A stretch of 64,000 bases of DNA from SG8-30 sp964406445. GTDB taxonomy: Bacteria; Pseudomonadota; Gammaproteobacteria; Steroidobacterales; Steroidobacteraceae. Shown here one piece after another: positions 27,937-39,227 of the stretch. The notes beneath the pieces are model-generated. The model was not told the DNA's origin. It saw nothing but the letters and a program-made list of their open reading frames with translations, and did not search any database. The stretch covers positions 112,392 through 176,391 of the forward strand of contig CAYORU010000005.1 in NCBI GenBank assembly GCA_964406445.1, given 5' to 3'. Position 1 is the stretch's first letter. Each line of letters starts with the position of its first letter. Position numbers and translations under genes: made by a program.

Positions 27937-28429
27937 CCCACAGGCCGCGCAGCGCGGCGGCCGCCGAACGGCGCCGGACCGCGTCGCGTGAGCCGCGGAA
28001 GCGGAAACACCGCGCCCAGGATCGCGTTTGCCTGCCCTGCCGCCGTGCCCAGCCGATCCAGACGGTCCCGACCGGCTTGTCAGGGCTGCCGCCGTCCGGC
28101 CCCGCGATGCCCGTGACGGCCACCGCCAACCCGGCAGGCGAGTGCCGCAAGGCGCCCTTCGCCATCGCAAGCGCCACCGCCTCGCTGACCGCCCCGTGCC
28201 GGCCAATGAGGCGCGCCGGCACGCCGAGCTGCTCGGTCTTCGCGCGGTTGCTGTAGGTGACGAAGCCGCGCTCGAACCAGCCGGAACTGCCGGGCACGTC
28301 GGTGAGGCTCTTGGCGATCAGGCCGCCGGTGCAGGACTCCGCGGTCACCAGCCACTGCGCCTCGCGCAGGCAGCGAAGGCCCGTCCTGCGCGCGAGGGCC
28401 TCCAGGCGGGCGTCGTCGGGGACGGCCAC
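27923..28429 (-). CDS. pncC: Nicotinamide-nucleotide amidase (CinA C-terminal family)
   Basis: 168 residues, the stand-alone CinA C-terminal domain with AESCTGGLIAKSLTDVPGSSG and AVTGIAGPDGGSPDKPVGTVW. It deamidates NMN to NaMN in pyridine-nucleotide salvage. Its place beside recA is conserved in gammaproteobacteria. It lacks the N-terminal molybdopterin-binding domain of full CinA. It follows the enoyl-CoA hydratase gene by six bases on the same strand. Confidence 0.93.
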   Translation of the reverse strand: MAVPDDARLEALARRTGLRCLREAQWLVTAESCTGGLIAKSLTDVPGSSGWFERGFVTYSNRAKTEQLGVPARLIGRHGAVSEAVALAMAKGALRHSPAGLAVAVTGIAGPDGGSPDKPVGTVWIGWARRQGRQTRSWARCFRFRGSRDAVRRRSAAAALRGLWDEPA

Positions 28430-28435
28430 AAGGGA

Positions 28436-29200
28436 TCAGCCGGTCCGGGAGAAGTCCGGCGGCCGCTTCTCGAAGAAGGCGGCCAAGGCCTCGCGAACCT
28501 CGGGCCCACTGAGCCGGCCCGAGAACGCCCGCGCCTCGGCCATGATCGCCTCCTCCACCTGCGCCGCCTGGGCACGCCTGAGCAGGCGCTTGGACTCGCG
28601 CACCGCCCCGGGCGGCAGCGCGTTGAAGCGGGCCGCCATGGCGCGCGCATGCGCCAGCACCCCGGCCGCCGGCAGGACGGCGCTCGCGAGTCCCATGGCG
28701 AGCGCTTCCTCGGCGCCGAAAGGCAGCCCGAGCAGGATCTTCTCGGAGGCGCGGGCCTGGCCGGCCCATAGCGGCAGCAGCAGGCTCGAGGCGAACTCCG
28801 GCACCAGTCCCAGGCTCACGAAAGGCATGGACAGGCGGGCATCGTCGGCGAGGTAGACCAGGTCGCAATGCAGCAGCATCGTCACGCCGATGCCCACCGC
28901 TGCGCCGGTGACGGCGGCCACCACCGGCTTTTCCATCCCGGCGAGCGTGAGCATGAAGCGGATCTGCGGCGCATCCGCCGTGAGGTCGGGCGATTGCAGG
29001 AAATCGTGCAGGTCATTGCCGGCGGTGAAGATGCCCGGCTGACCTGCGATCAGCACCGCCCGCACCGCATCGTCGCGCGCCGCCGACTCGAGGTGACCGG
29101 CGAGCGCGGAATACATCGCCAGGGTCAGCGCGTTCTTCTTCTCGGGCCGGGCCAGTTCGAGGGTCGCGACCCCGGATTCGACGTGGTAGCGGATGGACAT
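28436..29200 (-). CDS. Enoyl-CoA hydratase/isomerase family protein
   Basis: 254 residues of the crotonase superfamily: GVATLELARPEKKNALT, an oxyanion-hole segment (GIFTAGNDLHDF), VAAVTGAAVGIGVTMLLHCDLV, and SLGLVPEFASSLLLP, where the conserved Glu (GLVPE) occupies the second catalytic position as in isomerase/hydratase members acting on medium-chain acyl-CoA. Exact substrate unknown. ATG at 29200 is preferred over the GTG three codons upstream. It heads the unit with pncC, thpR, recA, and is divergent from the nitronate monooxygenase. Confidence 0.87.
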   Translation of the reverse strand: MSIRYHVESGVATLELARPEKKNALTLAMYSALAGHLESAARDDAVRAVLIAGQPGIFTAGNDLHDFLQSPDLTADAPQIRFMLTLAGMEKPVVAAVTGAAVGIGVTMLLHCDLVYLADDARLSMPFVSLGLVPEFASSLLLPLWAGQARASEKILLGLPFGAEEALAMGLASAVLPAAGVLAHARAMAARFNALPPGAVRESKRLLRRAQAAQVEEAIMAEARAFSGRLSGPEVREALAAFFEKRPPDFSRTG

Positions 29201-29285
29201 GGGAGGCACTGCAGCGCCGACGCGCGGCGATGCAGCAAGCTTAGCTCATCGTCCGCCGCGCCGGTTCCGCGCCTGCGGCGCCGTT

Positions 29286-29293
29286 GCTAGACT
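29286..29293 (+). promoter_or_regulatory. Putative -10 element of the nitronate monooxygenase gene
   Basis: GCTAGACT (TAGACT at 29288-29293), preceded by TTG. Similar GCTAnnnT boxes occur before bamD, pilC, pirin and the EF-G-like gene. About 47 bases before the ATG. Confidence 0.35.
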
Positions 29294-29340
29294 CCGGGGC
29301 ACCCTGCCGCCGCAGGGCCGTGCCCGACCCCGGAGCCGAG

Positions 29341-30309
29341 ATGCCCCTCACCGCGCCGTTCGTGGACCGCCTCGTGCTGCCGCTCATCGGCGCGCCGATG
29401 TTCATCGCGAGCTACCCGGAACTCGTGATCGCCCAGTGCAAGGCGGGCGTGCTCGGCACCTTTCCCACGCTCAATGCCCGCTCGCTCGACATCCTCGAGG
29501 AGTGGATCACGCGCATCGAGCGGGAGCTGGCAGCCGCCGCGGCCGGAAGTCCCGGGAGCCGCGTCGCGCCTTACGGCGTGAACCTCATCCTGCACGCCTC
29601 CAATCCGAGGCTCGAGGACGACCTCGCCCTCATCGCCCGCCACCGCGTGCCGCTCGTCATCAGCTCGGTCGGCAAGCCCGACCGGGTCTGCGCGCGCGTG
29701 CACGACTACGGCGGGCTCGTGTTCCACGACGTCATCTCGGTGAAGCACGCCCGCAAGGCCCTCGAGTGCGGCGTGGACGGGCTGATCCTGGTCTGCGCGG
29801 GCGCCGGCGGTCACGCCGGAACGCTCTCGCCCTTCGCGCTGCTCGGCGAGGTGCGCGAGTTCTGGGACGGCCCGATCGTGCTGGCCGGCAGCCTCGGCAG
29901 CGGCCGGGCGCTGCGCGCCCTGGAGGTGATGGGCGCGGACCTCGGCTACATGGGCACGCGCTTCATCGCCACCCGCGAGGCGAATGTTCCCGAGGAGCAG
30001 AAGCAGCTGATGCTGCGCTCCGCCGCCGCCGACATCGTCTACACGCCGGTGTTCAGCGGCATCAAGGCCAACTACCTGCGCGGCAGCATCGAGCGCGCCG
30101 GCCTCGACCCCGACCGGCTCGAGCCTGGCGCCGGCCCGGGAACTGACCTCTTCGACCCGGCCAAGGCCGACGCGAAGGCCTGGAAGGACATCTGGTCGGC
30201 CGGCCACGGCGTCGGGACCATCCACGACGTGCCGACGGTCGCCGAGCTCGTGGCGCGACTGCGGGCGGAGTACGCGGCGGCGGTCGCGCTGCCCTCGGCG
30301 TACGCGTGA
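29341..30309 (+). CDS. Nitronate monooxygenase (2-nitropropane dioxygenase family)
   Basis: 322 residues of a flavin TIM barrel: PLIGAPMFIASYPELVIAQCKAG, PYGVNLILH, CGVDGLILVCAGAGGHAG (phosphate-binding GGHAG), and LAGSLGSGRALRALEVMGADLGYMGTRF. The catalytic-type His is in VVFHD-like FHDVIS. It oxidises propionate-3-nitronate or related toxic nitronates using FMN. The ATG at 29341 follows GGAGCCGAG. It lies upstream of mutS, 25 bases away, and may be co-transcribed with it. Confidence 0.87.
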   Translation: MPLTAPFVDRLVLPLIGAPMFIASYPELVIAQCKAGVLGTFPTLNARSLDILEEWITRIERELAAAAAGSPGSRVAPYGVNLILHASNPRLEDDLALIARHRVPLVISSVGKPDRVCARVHDYGGLVFHDVISVKHARKALECGVDGLILVCAGAGGHAGTLSPFALLGEVREFWDGPIVLAGSLGSGRALRALEVMGADLGYMGTRFIATREANVPEEQKQLMLRSAAADIVYTPVFSGIKANYLRGSIERAGLDPDRLEPGAGPGTDLFDPAKADAKAWKDIWSAGHGVGTIHDVPTVAELVARLRAEYAAAVALPSAYA

Positions 30310-30334
30310 ACGGGCCCGGCCCGGACCGCCGCAC

Positions 30335-32926
30335 GTGAAACGCGCCGCCGACGGCAGCCCGGCCACCGCGCCGCTCTTCGAAGGCCTCGCGGCGCACACG
30401 CCGATGATGCAGCAATACCTGCGCATCAAGGCCGAGCACCCCGACGTCCTGCTGCTGTATCGCATGGGCGACTTCTACGAGCTGTTCTACGACGACGCCC
30501 GGCGCGCCTCGCGGCTGCTCGACATCGTCCTGACGCAGCGTGGCGAGTCGGCAGGCGCGCCGATCCCGATGGCGGGCGTGCCGGTGGACAAGCTCGAGAC
30601 CTACCTCGCCAGGCTCGTGCGCCGCGGCGAGTCGGTCGCGATCTGCGAGCAGGTCGGCGAGGTCGGCAAGGGCAAGGGCCCCGTCGAGCGGCAGGTGGTC
30701 CGGATCGTCACCCCGGGCACCCTCACCGACGACGCGCTGCTCGAGGCGCGGCGCGAGGCGCTGCTCGCCGCGCTCCTGCCCGCGGGCGAGCGCACGGGCC
30801 TCGCCTGGCTCGATCTCGCCGCGGGCCGGTTCACGGTGCTCGAGGTCGACGGCGCGGAGGCGGTCGCTGCCGAGCTCGAGCGATTGCGACCGGCCGAGCT
30901 GCTCGTGCCGGAAGGCGCCGCGGGCCCGGCCGGCACGTCCACCTTGTGCGTCCGCGAGCGGCCGCCGTGGCACTTCGAGCGCGACAGCGCCGAGCGGCAG
31001 CTCGTCGCCCAGTTCGGCGTCCGTGACCTCGCCGGCTTCGGCTGCGCCGACCTCGATGCCGCGATCGGCGCCGCTGGCGCGCTGCTCGCTTACGTGCGCG
31101 ACACCCAGCGCTCGGCGCTGCCGCACCTGACCGGCCTGGCCACCGAGGTCCGCGACGACGCGCTGCTGCTCGACGCCGCCACGCGCCGCCACCTCGAGCT
31201 CGAAACGAGTCTGTCCGGACGCGACGACGCGACCCTCGCCGGCCTGCTCGACCGGACCGCGACCGCGATGGGCGGCCGCGAGCTGCGCCGCTGGATGCAC
31301 CGCCCGCTGCGCGACCGGGCGACCCTCGAACGCCGCTACCACGCGGTTGGCGCGCTGATCGACGCGGGATCGGCAGACGGCCTGCAGGCACTGCTCGGCG
31401 GAATCGGCGACGTGGAGCGCGTGCTCGCGCGCATCGCTCTCAGGACCGCCCGGCCGCGCGACCTCGCGGCCCTGCGCGAGGCGCTCGGCGCGGTCCCCGC
31501 GCTGCAGGCAGCGCTCGCCGGCCTCGACTCCCCCTTGCTCGACGCCGCCCGCGGGGATCTGGCCGGCCGACCCGACCTGCACGGCTTGCTCACCCGCGCC
31601 ATCGTCGAGGCCCCGCCGCTCCTTCTGCGCGACGGCGGGGTGATCGCCCCGGGCTACGACGCCGAGCTCGACGAGCTGCGGTCCATCTCGACGGACACCG
31701 ACCGGCACCTGCTCGGGATGGAAGAACGCGAACGCCTGCGCACCGGCCTCGCGGCGCTGAAGTTCGGCTACAACCGCGTGCAGGGCTTCTTCATCGAGGT
31801 GCCGCGCAACCTCGCCGAGCGGGTGCCGCCCGATTACCACCGGCGGCAGACGGTCAAGAACGCCGAGCGCTTCATCACGCCCGAGCTGCGGCAGTTCGAG
31901 GACCGGGTGCTCGGCGCCCGGGAGAAGGCGCTCGCCCGCGAGCGGCAGCTGTTCGACGCGCTGCTCGAGACCCTGACCGCCGAGCTGGCCGATCTCAAGC
32001 GCGTGGTCGGCGCCATCACGCTGGTGGACGTGCTCGCGAACCTCGCCGGGCGGGCCGTCGCGCTCGACTACGTGAAGCCCGAACTCTGCGAGGAACCGCA
32101 GCTTCTGGTCGAGGCCGGCCGGCATCCGGTGGTCGAGCGCCACCTCGAGCAGCCCTTCGTCGCCAACGACCTGGACTTGCGCGAGGGCCGGCGGATGCTG
32201 GTCATCACCGGCCCCAACATGGGCGGCAAGTCCACCTACATGCGCCAGGCCGCCCTCATGGTCGTGCTCGCCGGCATGGGCAGCTACGTGCCGGCCCGGC
32301 GCGCCGTGATCGGGCCGTTCGACCGGATCTTCACGCGGATCGGCGCCTCCGACGACCTCGCCGGCGGACGCTCCACGTTCATGGTCGAGATGACCGAGGC
32401 CGCGGTGATCCTCAACAACGCCACCGCCTCGAGCCTCGTGCTGATGGACGAGATCGGCCGCGGCACCAGCACCTACGACGGGCTGTCGCTGGCCTGGGCC
32501 TGCGCAAGCCACATAGCGCGGCGCGTCGGGGCGTTCACGCTCTTTGCGACGCATTACTTCGAGCTCACCGCGCTCGCCGGCGAGGTCGAGGGCGTGGCCA
32601 ACGTGCACCTCGACGCGACCGAGCACGGCGAGCAGCTGGTCTTCCTGCACGCCGTGCAGGAGGGCCCCGCGAGCCGGAGCTTCGGCCTGCAGGTCGCCCG
32701 CCTCGCCGGCGTGCCGCGGGAAGTCATCGCGAGCGCGCAGTGCTACCTCGAGGCGCTGGAGCGGCGCGAGGAGACCGCGACTTCGCCGAGGCCGCAGGCG
32801 AGGCTCGCGCTGGAGGCGCCCGAACGGCCGCACGAAGCGCTGCAATTGCTCGCCGGGACCGACCCGGATCGGCTCACCCCGAGGGAGGCGCTCGAGCTCG
32901 TCTACGCGCTCAAGTCGAAGCTCTGA
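30335..32926 (+). CDS. mutS: DNA mismatch repair protein MutS
   Basis: 863 residues. Mismatch-recognition domain I with YRMGDFYELFYDDA (Phe-x-Glu motif), connector, core and lever, then the ATPase: Walker A GPNMGGKST (residues about 629-637), VLMDEIGRGTSTYDG, and the ATHYFELT segment. The C-terminus has the short KLTPREALELVYALKSKL-like end seen here as LTPREALELVYALKSK. It finds mismatches and starts repair. GTG start at 30335; the next in-frame ATG (MMQQYL) is inside the conserved N-terminus. It overlaps the convergent hydrolase by 25 bases. Confidence 0.97.
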   Translation: MKRAADGSPATAPLFEGLAAHTPMMQQYLRIKAEHPDVLLLYRMGDFYELFYDDARRASRLLDIVLTQRGESAGAPIPMAGVPVDKLETYLARLVRRGESVAICEQVGEVGKGKGPVERQVVRIVTPGTLTDDALLEARREALLAALLPAGERTGLAWLDLAAGRFTVLEVDGAEAVAAELERLRPAELLVPEGAAGPAGTSTLCVRERPPWHFERDSAERQLVAQFGVRDLAGFGCADLDAAIGAAGALLAYVRDTQRSALPHLTGLATEVRDDALLLDAATRRHLELETSLSGRDDATLAGLLDRTATAMGGRELRRWMHRPLRDRATLERRYHAVGALIDAGSADGLQALLGGIGDVERVLARIALRTARPRDLAALREALGAVPALQAALAGLDSPLLDAARGDLAGRPDLHGLLTRAIVEAPPLLLRDGGVIAPGYDAELDELRSISTDTDRHLLGMEERERLRTGLAALKFGYNRVQGFFIEVPRNLAERVPPDYHRRQTVKNAERFITPELRQFEDRVLGAREKALARERQLFDALLETLTAELADLKRVVGAITLVDVLANLAGRAVALDYVKPELCEEPQLLVEAGRHPVVERHLEQPFVANDLDLREGRRMLVITGPNMGGKSTYMRQAALMVVLAGMGSYVPARRAVIGPFDRIFTRIGASDDLAGGRSTFMVEMTEAAVILNNATASSLVLMDEIGRGTSTYDGLSLAWACASHIARRVGAFTLFATHYFELTALAGEVEGVANVHLDATEHGEQLVFLHAVQEGPASRSFGLQVARLAGVPREVIASAQCYLEALERREETATSPRPQARLALEAPERPHEALQLLAGTDPDRLTPREALELVYALKSKL

Positions 32927-33570
32927 CCATCGTCGGCGCCGTCGGTGAAGCCGCCGGTCCTCAGGAACACGGCAGTCCGCTCCGCCACCTCGCCGGACAG
33001 CAGCATGCCTGTGTGCGTGACCGGCAGGACGAGGTGCGCTCGCATGCCGCTGATCCGCGTCTCCTCGACGGCCACCGTGCCGTCGTTCGGCGTCGGCAGC
33101 TCGGTGACGAACCGCCCCATGCCTGCCGACGTCGAGCCGGCGATCACGCCGAGATCGCGCGACTGCCGCCACGTTCGCGGCGCGGCGCCCACCAGTTCCC
33201 TCAGCGCCAGCGGGCCGAGCACCGCCGGGCCGATCGGCCAGCGCGCCACGGCGGCCGCAGCCCGGCTGCCCTTGACCGGCGAGCCGAGCAGGACCACGCG
33301 GCCGTCGGGGAGATCCCGCGCGCGGTCGAAGAGCGCGAGGATCATGACGCCGCCGAGACTGTGACCGACGAGATGCACGGGTGGCGGAAGAGCCCGCACC
33401 TGAGCTTCGAGCGCGGCGACGACCTCGGCGAGATCGGCGTCCAGGGAGCGATAGGAGAACCGTCGGGGCGCGAACCCGTGCGCTTCGAGCCGGCGGCGCA
33501 ACCAGTGCGTCTCGATGCCGTTCATCCACAGCCCGTGGACGACCAGCACGCTGCCGCAGGTGGAGTTCAC
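32902..33570 (-). CDS. Alpha/beta hydrolase (esterase/lipase-like)
   Basis: 222 residues: VLVVHGLWMNGIETHWLRRRL oxyanion region, nucleophile elbow GHSLGGVM (Ser near residue 72), then PNDGTVAVEETR carrying the acid and a C-terminal HTGMLLSGEVAE with the His. A compact lipase-like fold with no signal peptide. Substrate unknown. It lies 15 bases downstream of aspS on the same strand, so it is probably the last gene of that transcript. Confidence 0.85.
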   Translation of the reverse strand: MNSTCGSVLVVHGLWMNGIETHWLRRRLEAHGFAPRRFSYRSLDADLAEVVAALEAQVRALPPPVHLVGHSLGGVMILALFDRARDLPDGRVVLLGSPVKGSRAAAAVARWPIGPAVLGPLALRELVGAAPRTWRQSRDLGVIAGSTSAGMGRFVTELPTPNDGTVAVEETRISGMRAHLVLPVTHTGMLLSGEVAERTAVFLRTGGFTDGADDGQSFDLSA

Positions 33571-33585
33571 CGCGCGACGTTGCCC

Positions 33586-35364
33586 TCAGCCGGCCGGCGC
33601 CGCGGGCATCCGCACCCGAACGTGCAGTTCCTTCAGCTGCGCGTCGGGGATCGCCGTCGGCGCCTCGGTCAGCGGGCACCAGGCTGACTGGGTCTTGGGG
33701 AAGGCAATCACGTCGCGGATGCTGTCCGCCCCGGCCATCAGCATGGCGAGCCGGTCGAGGCCGAAGGCGATGCCGCCATGCGGCGGCGCGCCGTAGCGCA
33801 GCGCCTCGAGCAGGAACCCGAACTTGGCCTGCGCGTCCTCAGGCTCGATGCCGAGCAGGCCGAACACCGCGCTCTGCAACTCCTGGCGGTGGATGCGCAC
33901 GGAACCGCCGCCGATCTCGGAGCCGTTCAGCACCATGTCGTAGGCCTGCGCGAGCGCCCCGCCCGGGTCTGCCACGAGCGCCTGCGGGTCCGGGGTCAGC
34001 GGCGCGGTGAACGGGTGGTGCATGGCCACCCAGCGCCTGGCATCGGGATCCCGCTCGAACATCGGGAAGTGGGTCACCCACAGCGGCCGCCAGCCCGACT
34101 CCACCAGGCCGAGGTCCTGGCCCACCTTGAGTCGCAGGGCGCCAATCGCGTCGTTGACGACCTTGGCCTTGTCGGCGCCGAAGAAGATCAGGTCCCCGCT
34201 CGTCGCGGCGGTCCGCTCGAGGATGCCGGCCACCGCGGCATCCGACAGGAACTTCAGGATCGGCGACTGCAGCCCGTCGCGGCCTGCCACGGCGTCGTTG
34301 ACCTTGATGTAGGCGAGGCCCTTCGCGCCGAATCGCGCGACGTAGGCGGTGTAGTCGTCGATCTGCTTGCGGGACAGCTCGCCGCCGCGCGGCACGCGAA
34401 GCGCCGCGACGCGGCCCGCGGCGTCGGCGGCCGGCCCGGCGAAGACCTTGAAGTCGCAGCCGGCGACCAGGTCGGCGACGTCCACCAGCTCGAGCGGGAT
34501 GCGCAGGTCGGGCTTGTCGGAGGCGAACCGGCGCATCGCCTCGGCATAGGTCAGGCGCGGGAACGGGTCCGGCAGCCCGGCGCCGAGGACCTCGCTGAAC
34601 AGCGCGCGCACCAGGTCCTCCATCAGCCCCATGATCTGTTCCTGGGAGAGGAAGGAAGTCTCGATGTCGAGCTGCGTGAACTCGGGCTGGCGGTCGGCGC
34701 GCAGGTCCTCGTCGCGGAAGCAGCGGACGATCTGGTAGTAGCGGTCGAAGCCGCCCATCATCAGCAGCTGCTTGAAGATCTGCGGCGACTGCGGCAGCGC
34801 GAAGAACTTGCCCGGGTGGGTGCGCGAGGGCACGAGGTAGTCGCGCGCGCCCTCGGGCGTGGCCTTGGTGAGCATCGGCGTCTCGAGGTCCACGAAGCCG
34901 TGGCCGTCGAGGTAGCCGCGCATCGCCCGCGTGATCGAGTGGCGCAGCCGCAGGCGCTGCTGCATGACGTCGCGGCGCAGGTCGATGTAGCGGTACTTCA
35001 GGCGCACCTCCTCGCCGACGTCCTCGTCGAGCGCGAAGGGCGGCGTGGCCGAGGGATTGAGGATCTCGAGGTCCTGCGTGAGCACCTCCACCTGTCCCGA
35101 GGCGAGGTTCGCGTTCGCCGTGCCGGCGGGCCGGCGCCGCACCTTGCCGGTGACGCGCAGGCAGTATTCGCGGCCGAGCTTCTCCGCCGCGGAGAACGCC
35201 TCGGGCGTGTCCGGATCGACCACGACCTGCAGCAGGCCCTCCCGGTCGCGCAGGTCGATGAAGATCACGCCGCCGTGGTCGCGGCGCCGGTGAACCCAGC
35301 CGGCGACGCTGACGGTCTCGCCGACGAGCGCCTCGCCGACCTGTCCGCAGTAGTGGGTGCGCAT
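33586..35364 (-). CDS. aspS: Aspartate-tRNA ligase, predicted non-discriminating (Asp/Asn)
   Basis: 592 residues of bacterial AspRS: OB-fold anticodon-binding domain, class II core (KYRYIDLRR, PMLTKATPEGARDYLVPSR, QSPQIFKQLLM), GAD insertion and the C-terminal FGLDRLAML motif 3. Position 30 is His (RRRDHGGVIF) and position 81 is Gly (RRRPAGTANANLASG). In Pseudomonas aeruginosa the matching His31 and Gly82 are reported determinants of relaxed specificity, whereas E. coli has Leu at the first. I infer that this enzyme also charges tRNA-Asn, which requires GatCAB. It is the fourth gene of a FmdB-DUF502-aspS-hydrolase unit, but a terminator precedes it. Confidence 0.96.
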   Translation of the reverse strand: MRTHYCGQVGEALVGETVSVAGWVHRRRDHGGVIFIDLRDREGLLQVVVDPDTPEAFSAAEKLGREYCLRVTGKVRRRPAGTANANLASGQVEVLTQDLEILNPSATPPFALDEDVGEEVRLKYRYIDLRRDVMQQRLRLRHSITRAMRGYLDGHGFVDLETPMLTKATPEGARDYLVPSRTHPGKFFALPQSPQIFKQLLMMGGFDRYYQIVRCFRDEDLRADRQPEFTQLDIETSFLSQEQIMGLMEDLVRALFSEVLGAGLPDPFPRLTYAEAMRRFASDKPDLRIPLELVDVADLVAGCDFKVFAGPAADAAGRVAALRVPRGGELSRKQIDDYTAYVARFGAKGLAYIKVNDAVAGRDGLQSPILKFLSDAAVAGILERTAATSGDLIFFGADKAKVVNDAIGALRLKVGQDLGLVESGWRPLWVTHFPMFERDPDARRWVAMHHPFTAPLTPDPQALVADPGGALAQAYDMVLNGSEIGGGSVRIHRQELQSAVFGLLGIEPEDAQAKFGFLLEALRYGAPPHGGIAFGLDRLAMLMAGADSIRDVIAFPKTQSAWCPLTEAPTAIPDAQLKELHVRVRMPAAPAG

Positions 35365-35389
35365 GCGGTAACCGCCTGATATCCAGATG

Positions 35390-35412
35390 AAAAACGCCCG
35401 GTCTACGGGCGT
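35390..35412 (-). terminator. Rho-independent terminator between DUF502 gene and aspS
   Basis: Minus-strand stem ACGCCCG / CGGGCGT with loop TAGAC, followed by TTTTTC. It stands 26 bases before the aspS ATG and would end the DUF502 transcript. Nearby CCCGGTCT and AGAGACCCGGG can pair as an alternative, so conditional readthrough into aspS is possible. Confidence 0.7.
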
Positions 35413-35472
35413 CTAGAGACCCGGGATTTTACGGCCGCGCCGCAGCCGTGGCAATGGACGCGGCGGCCGGCC

Positions 35473-36135
35473 TCACACGGGTGGCGCCGGGCCGCGCAGG
35501 TCCTGGGCCTGCAAGTCCGGCGAGACCACCCCGAGCGTGAAGACGAAGCGCATCGCCTGGTCGACCGACATGTCGAGCGGGATGACGTCCTCGCGAGGCA
35601 CGAGGATGATGAAACCGCTGGTCGGATTCGGCGTGGTCGGCACGAAGACGGCAACGAGGTCACGGTCCGTGCGCCGCGAAGCCTCCGGCACCTCTCCGCC
35701 CGACTCGAAGCCCACGCTCCAGATCCCCTGGCGCGGGTACTGCACCAGCAGCACCCGCTTGAACGCCTTGCCCTGGTCGGTGAACACCGTTTCGGTGAAG
35801 GTCTTCGCGCCCGAGTAGATCGAGCGGACCACCGGGATGCGCCGCATCAGCGCCTCCCACCAGCTGACGACCTCGCGGCCGACGAGGTTCGTGACCGCGA
35901 GACCGGTCAACAGCAGGAGGATCACCGACAGCACGAGGCCGAGGCCCGGGATCGGGAAGCCGATCAGCACTTCCGGCCGCCACTGGGCCGGGATCAGCTG
36001 GTCGACGAGCCCGACCAGGAACCTCAGGATGAAGACGGTGAGGACGATCGGCAGCCAGACGAGCAGGCCCGCGATCAGGTAACGGCGGAGGTGCCGCCGC
36101 GATCCCCGCTCCTCCGCTCGTGACTCGCCTTCCAC
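35473..36135 (-). CDS. DUF502 family membrane protein
   Basis: 220 residues with two transmembrane helices (IAGLLVWLPIVLTVFILRFLV and GLVLSVILLLLTGLAVTNL) and a C-terminal soluble domain with the family motifs RIPVVRSIYSGAKTFTETV and VPTTPNPTSGFIILV. The function is unknown; the gene is commonly next to aspS. GTG start at 36135. The gap to the FmdB stop is 12 bases, so both are likely co-transcribed. Confidence 0.85.
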   Translation of the reverse strand: MEGESRAEERGSRRHLRRYLIAGLLVWLPIVLTVFILRFLVGLVDQLIPAQWRPEVLIGFPIPGLGLVLSVILLLLTGLAVTNLVGREVVSWWEALMRRIPVVRSIYSGAKTFTETVFTDQGKAFKRVLLVQYPRQGIWSVGFESGGEVPEASRRTDRDLVAVFVPTTPNPTSGFIILVPREDVIPLDMSVDQAMRFVFTLGVVSPDLQAQDLRGPAPPV

Positions 36136-36147
36136 CCGGGCGGTGCC

Positions 36148-36579
36148 TCAGCGGCGCCGGCCGGCAGACGCCTTGCGGCCCGCCGGCTTCTTCGCCGCGG
36201 ACTTTCGCCCGGCGGACTTCTTCACGGCCGGCTTGGCGACCGCAACCGTCGTCTTGCCCGAGGGCTTCTCCACGGCCTTGGCCGACGCGTCTTTCTTCGC
36301 GTCGGCCTTCTCGGCCGCCGCGGGCTTCGCGGCCTCGTCCGGCTTGGCGGCCGGCTCGGCGTCCTTCTCGACGGCGAGATTGCGCTTTTCTTCCTTCTCC
36401 GACTTGAAGTCGGTCTCGTACCAGCCACCGCCCTTCAGGCGGAAGACCGGCGCCGAGACCAGCCGGGTCAGCGAATTCCTGCCGCACTCCGGGCATTTCC
36501 TGAGCGGCGGATCGCTGACCTTCTGCAGCTCCTCGTGGTGGTGGCCGCACCTGGCGCAGGTGTACTCGTAGAACGGCAT
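36148..36579 (-). CDS. FmdB-type zinc-ribbon protein with lysine/alanine-rich tail
   Basis: 143 residues. Residues 1-45 hold a zinc ribbon (MPFYEYTCARCGHHHEEL, then LRKCPECGRNSLTRLV; two CxxC pairs) as in FmdB-like proteins. From about residue 60 the chain is low-complexity, rich in Lys, Ala and Pro (AAKPAAAEKADAKKD, AVKKSAGRKSAAKKPAGRKA), resembling histone H1-like tails. The tail may bind nucleic acid. The ATG at 36579 gives the typical MPxYEY start. Function of the family is not settled. Confidence 0.87.
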   Translation of the reverse strand: MPFYEYTCARCGHHHEELQKVSDPPLRKCPECGRNSLTRLVSAPVFRLKGGGWYETDFKSEKEEKRNLAVEKDAEPAAKPDEAAKPAAAEKADAKKDASAKAVEKPSGKTTVAVAKPAVKKSAGRKSAAKKPAGRKASAGRRR

Positions 36580-36610
36580 GGGGCGACAAAGCTCCTCAGG
36601 TGGCGGGTGA

Positions 36611-39190
<2,580 letters not shown>

Positions 39191-39227
39191 GGCGGCACTT
39201 CCGGGACTCGTGCTTTCGTTGCCCGGT

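Noticed and set aside
30062..33679. Minus-strand open frame of about 1200 codons over mutS
   Set aside because: Shadow of mutS and neighbours, no domain recognisable.
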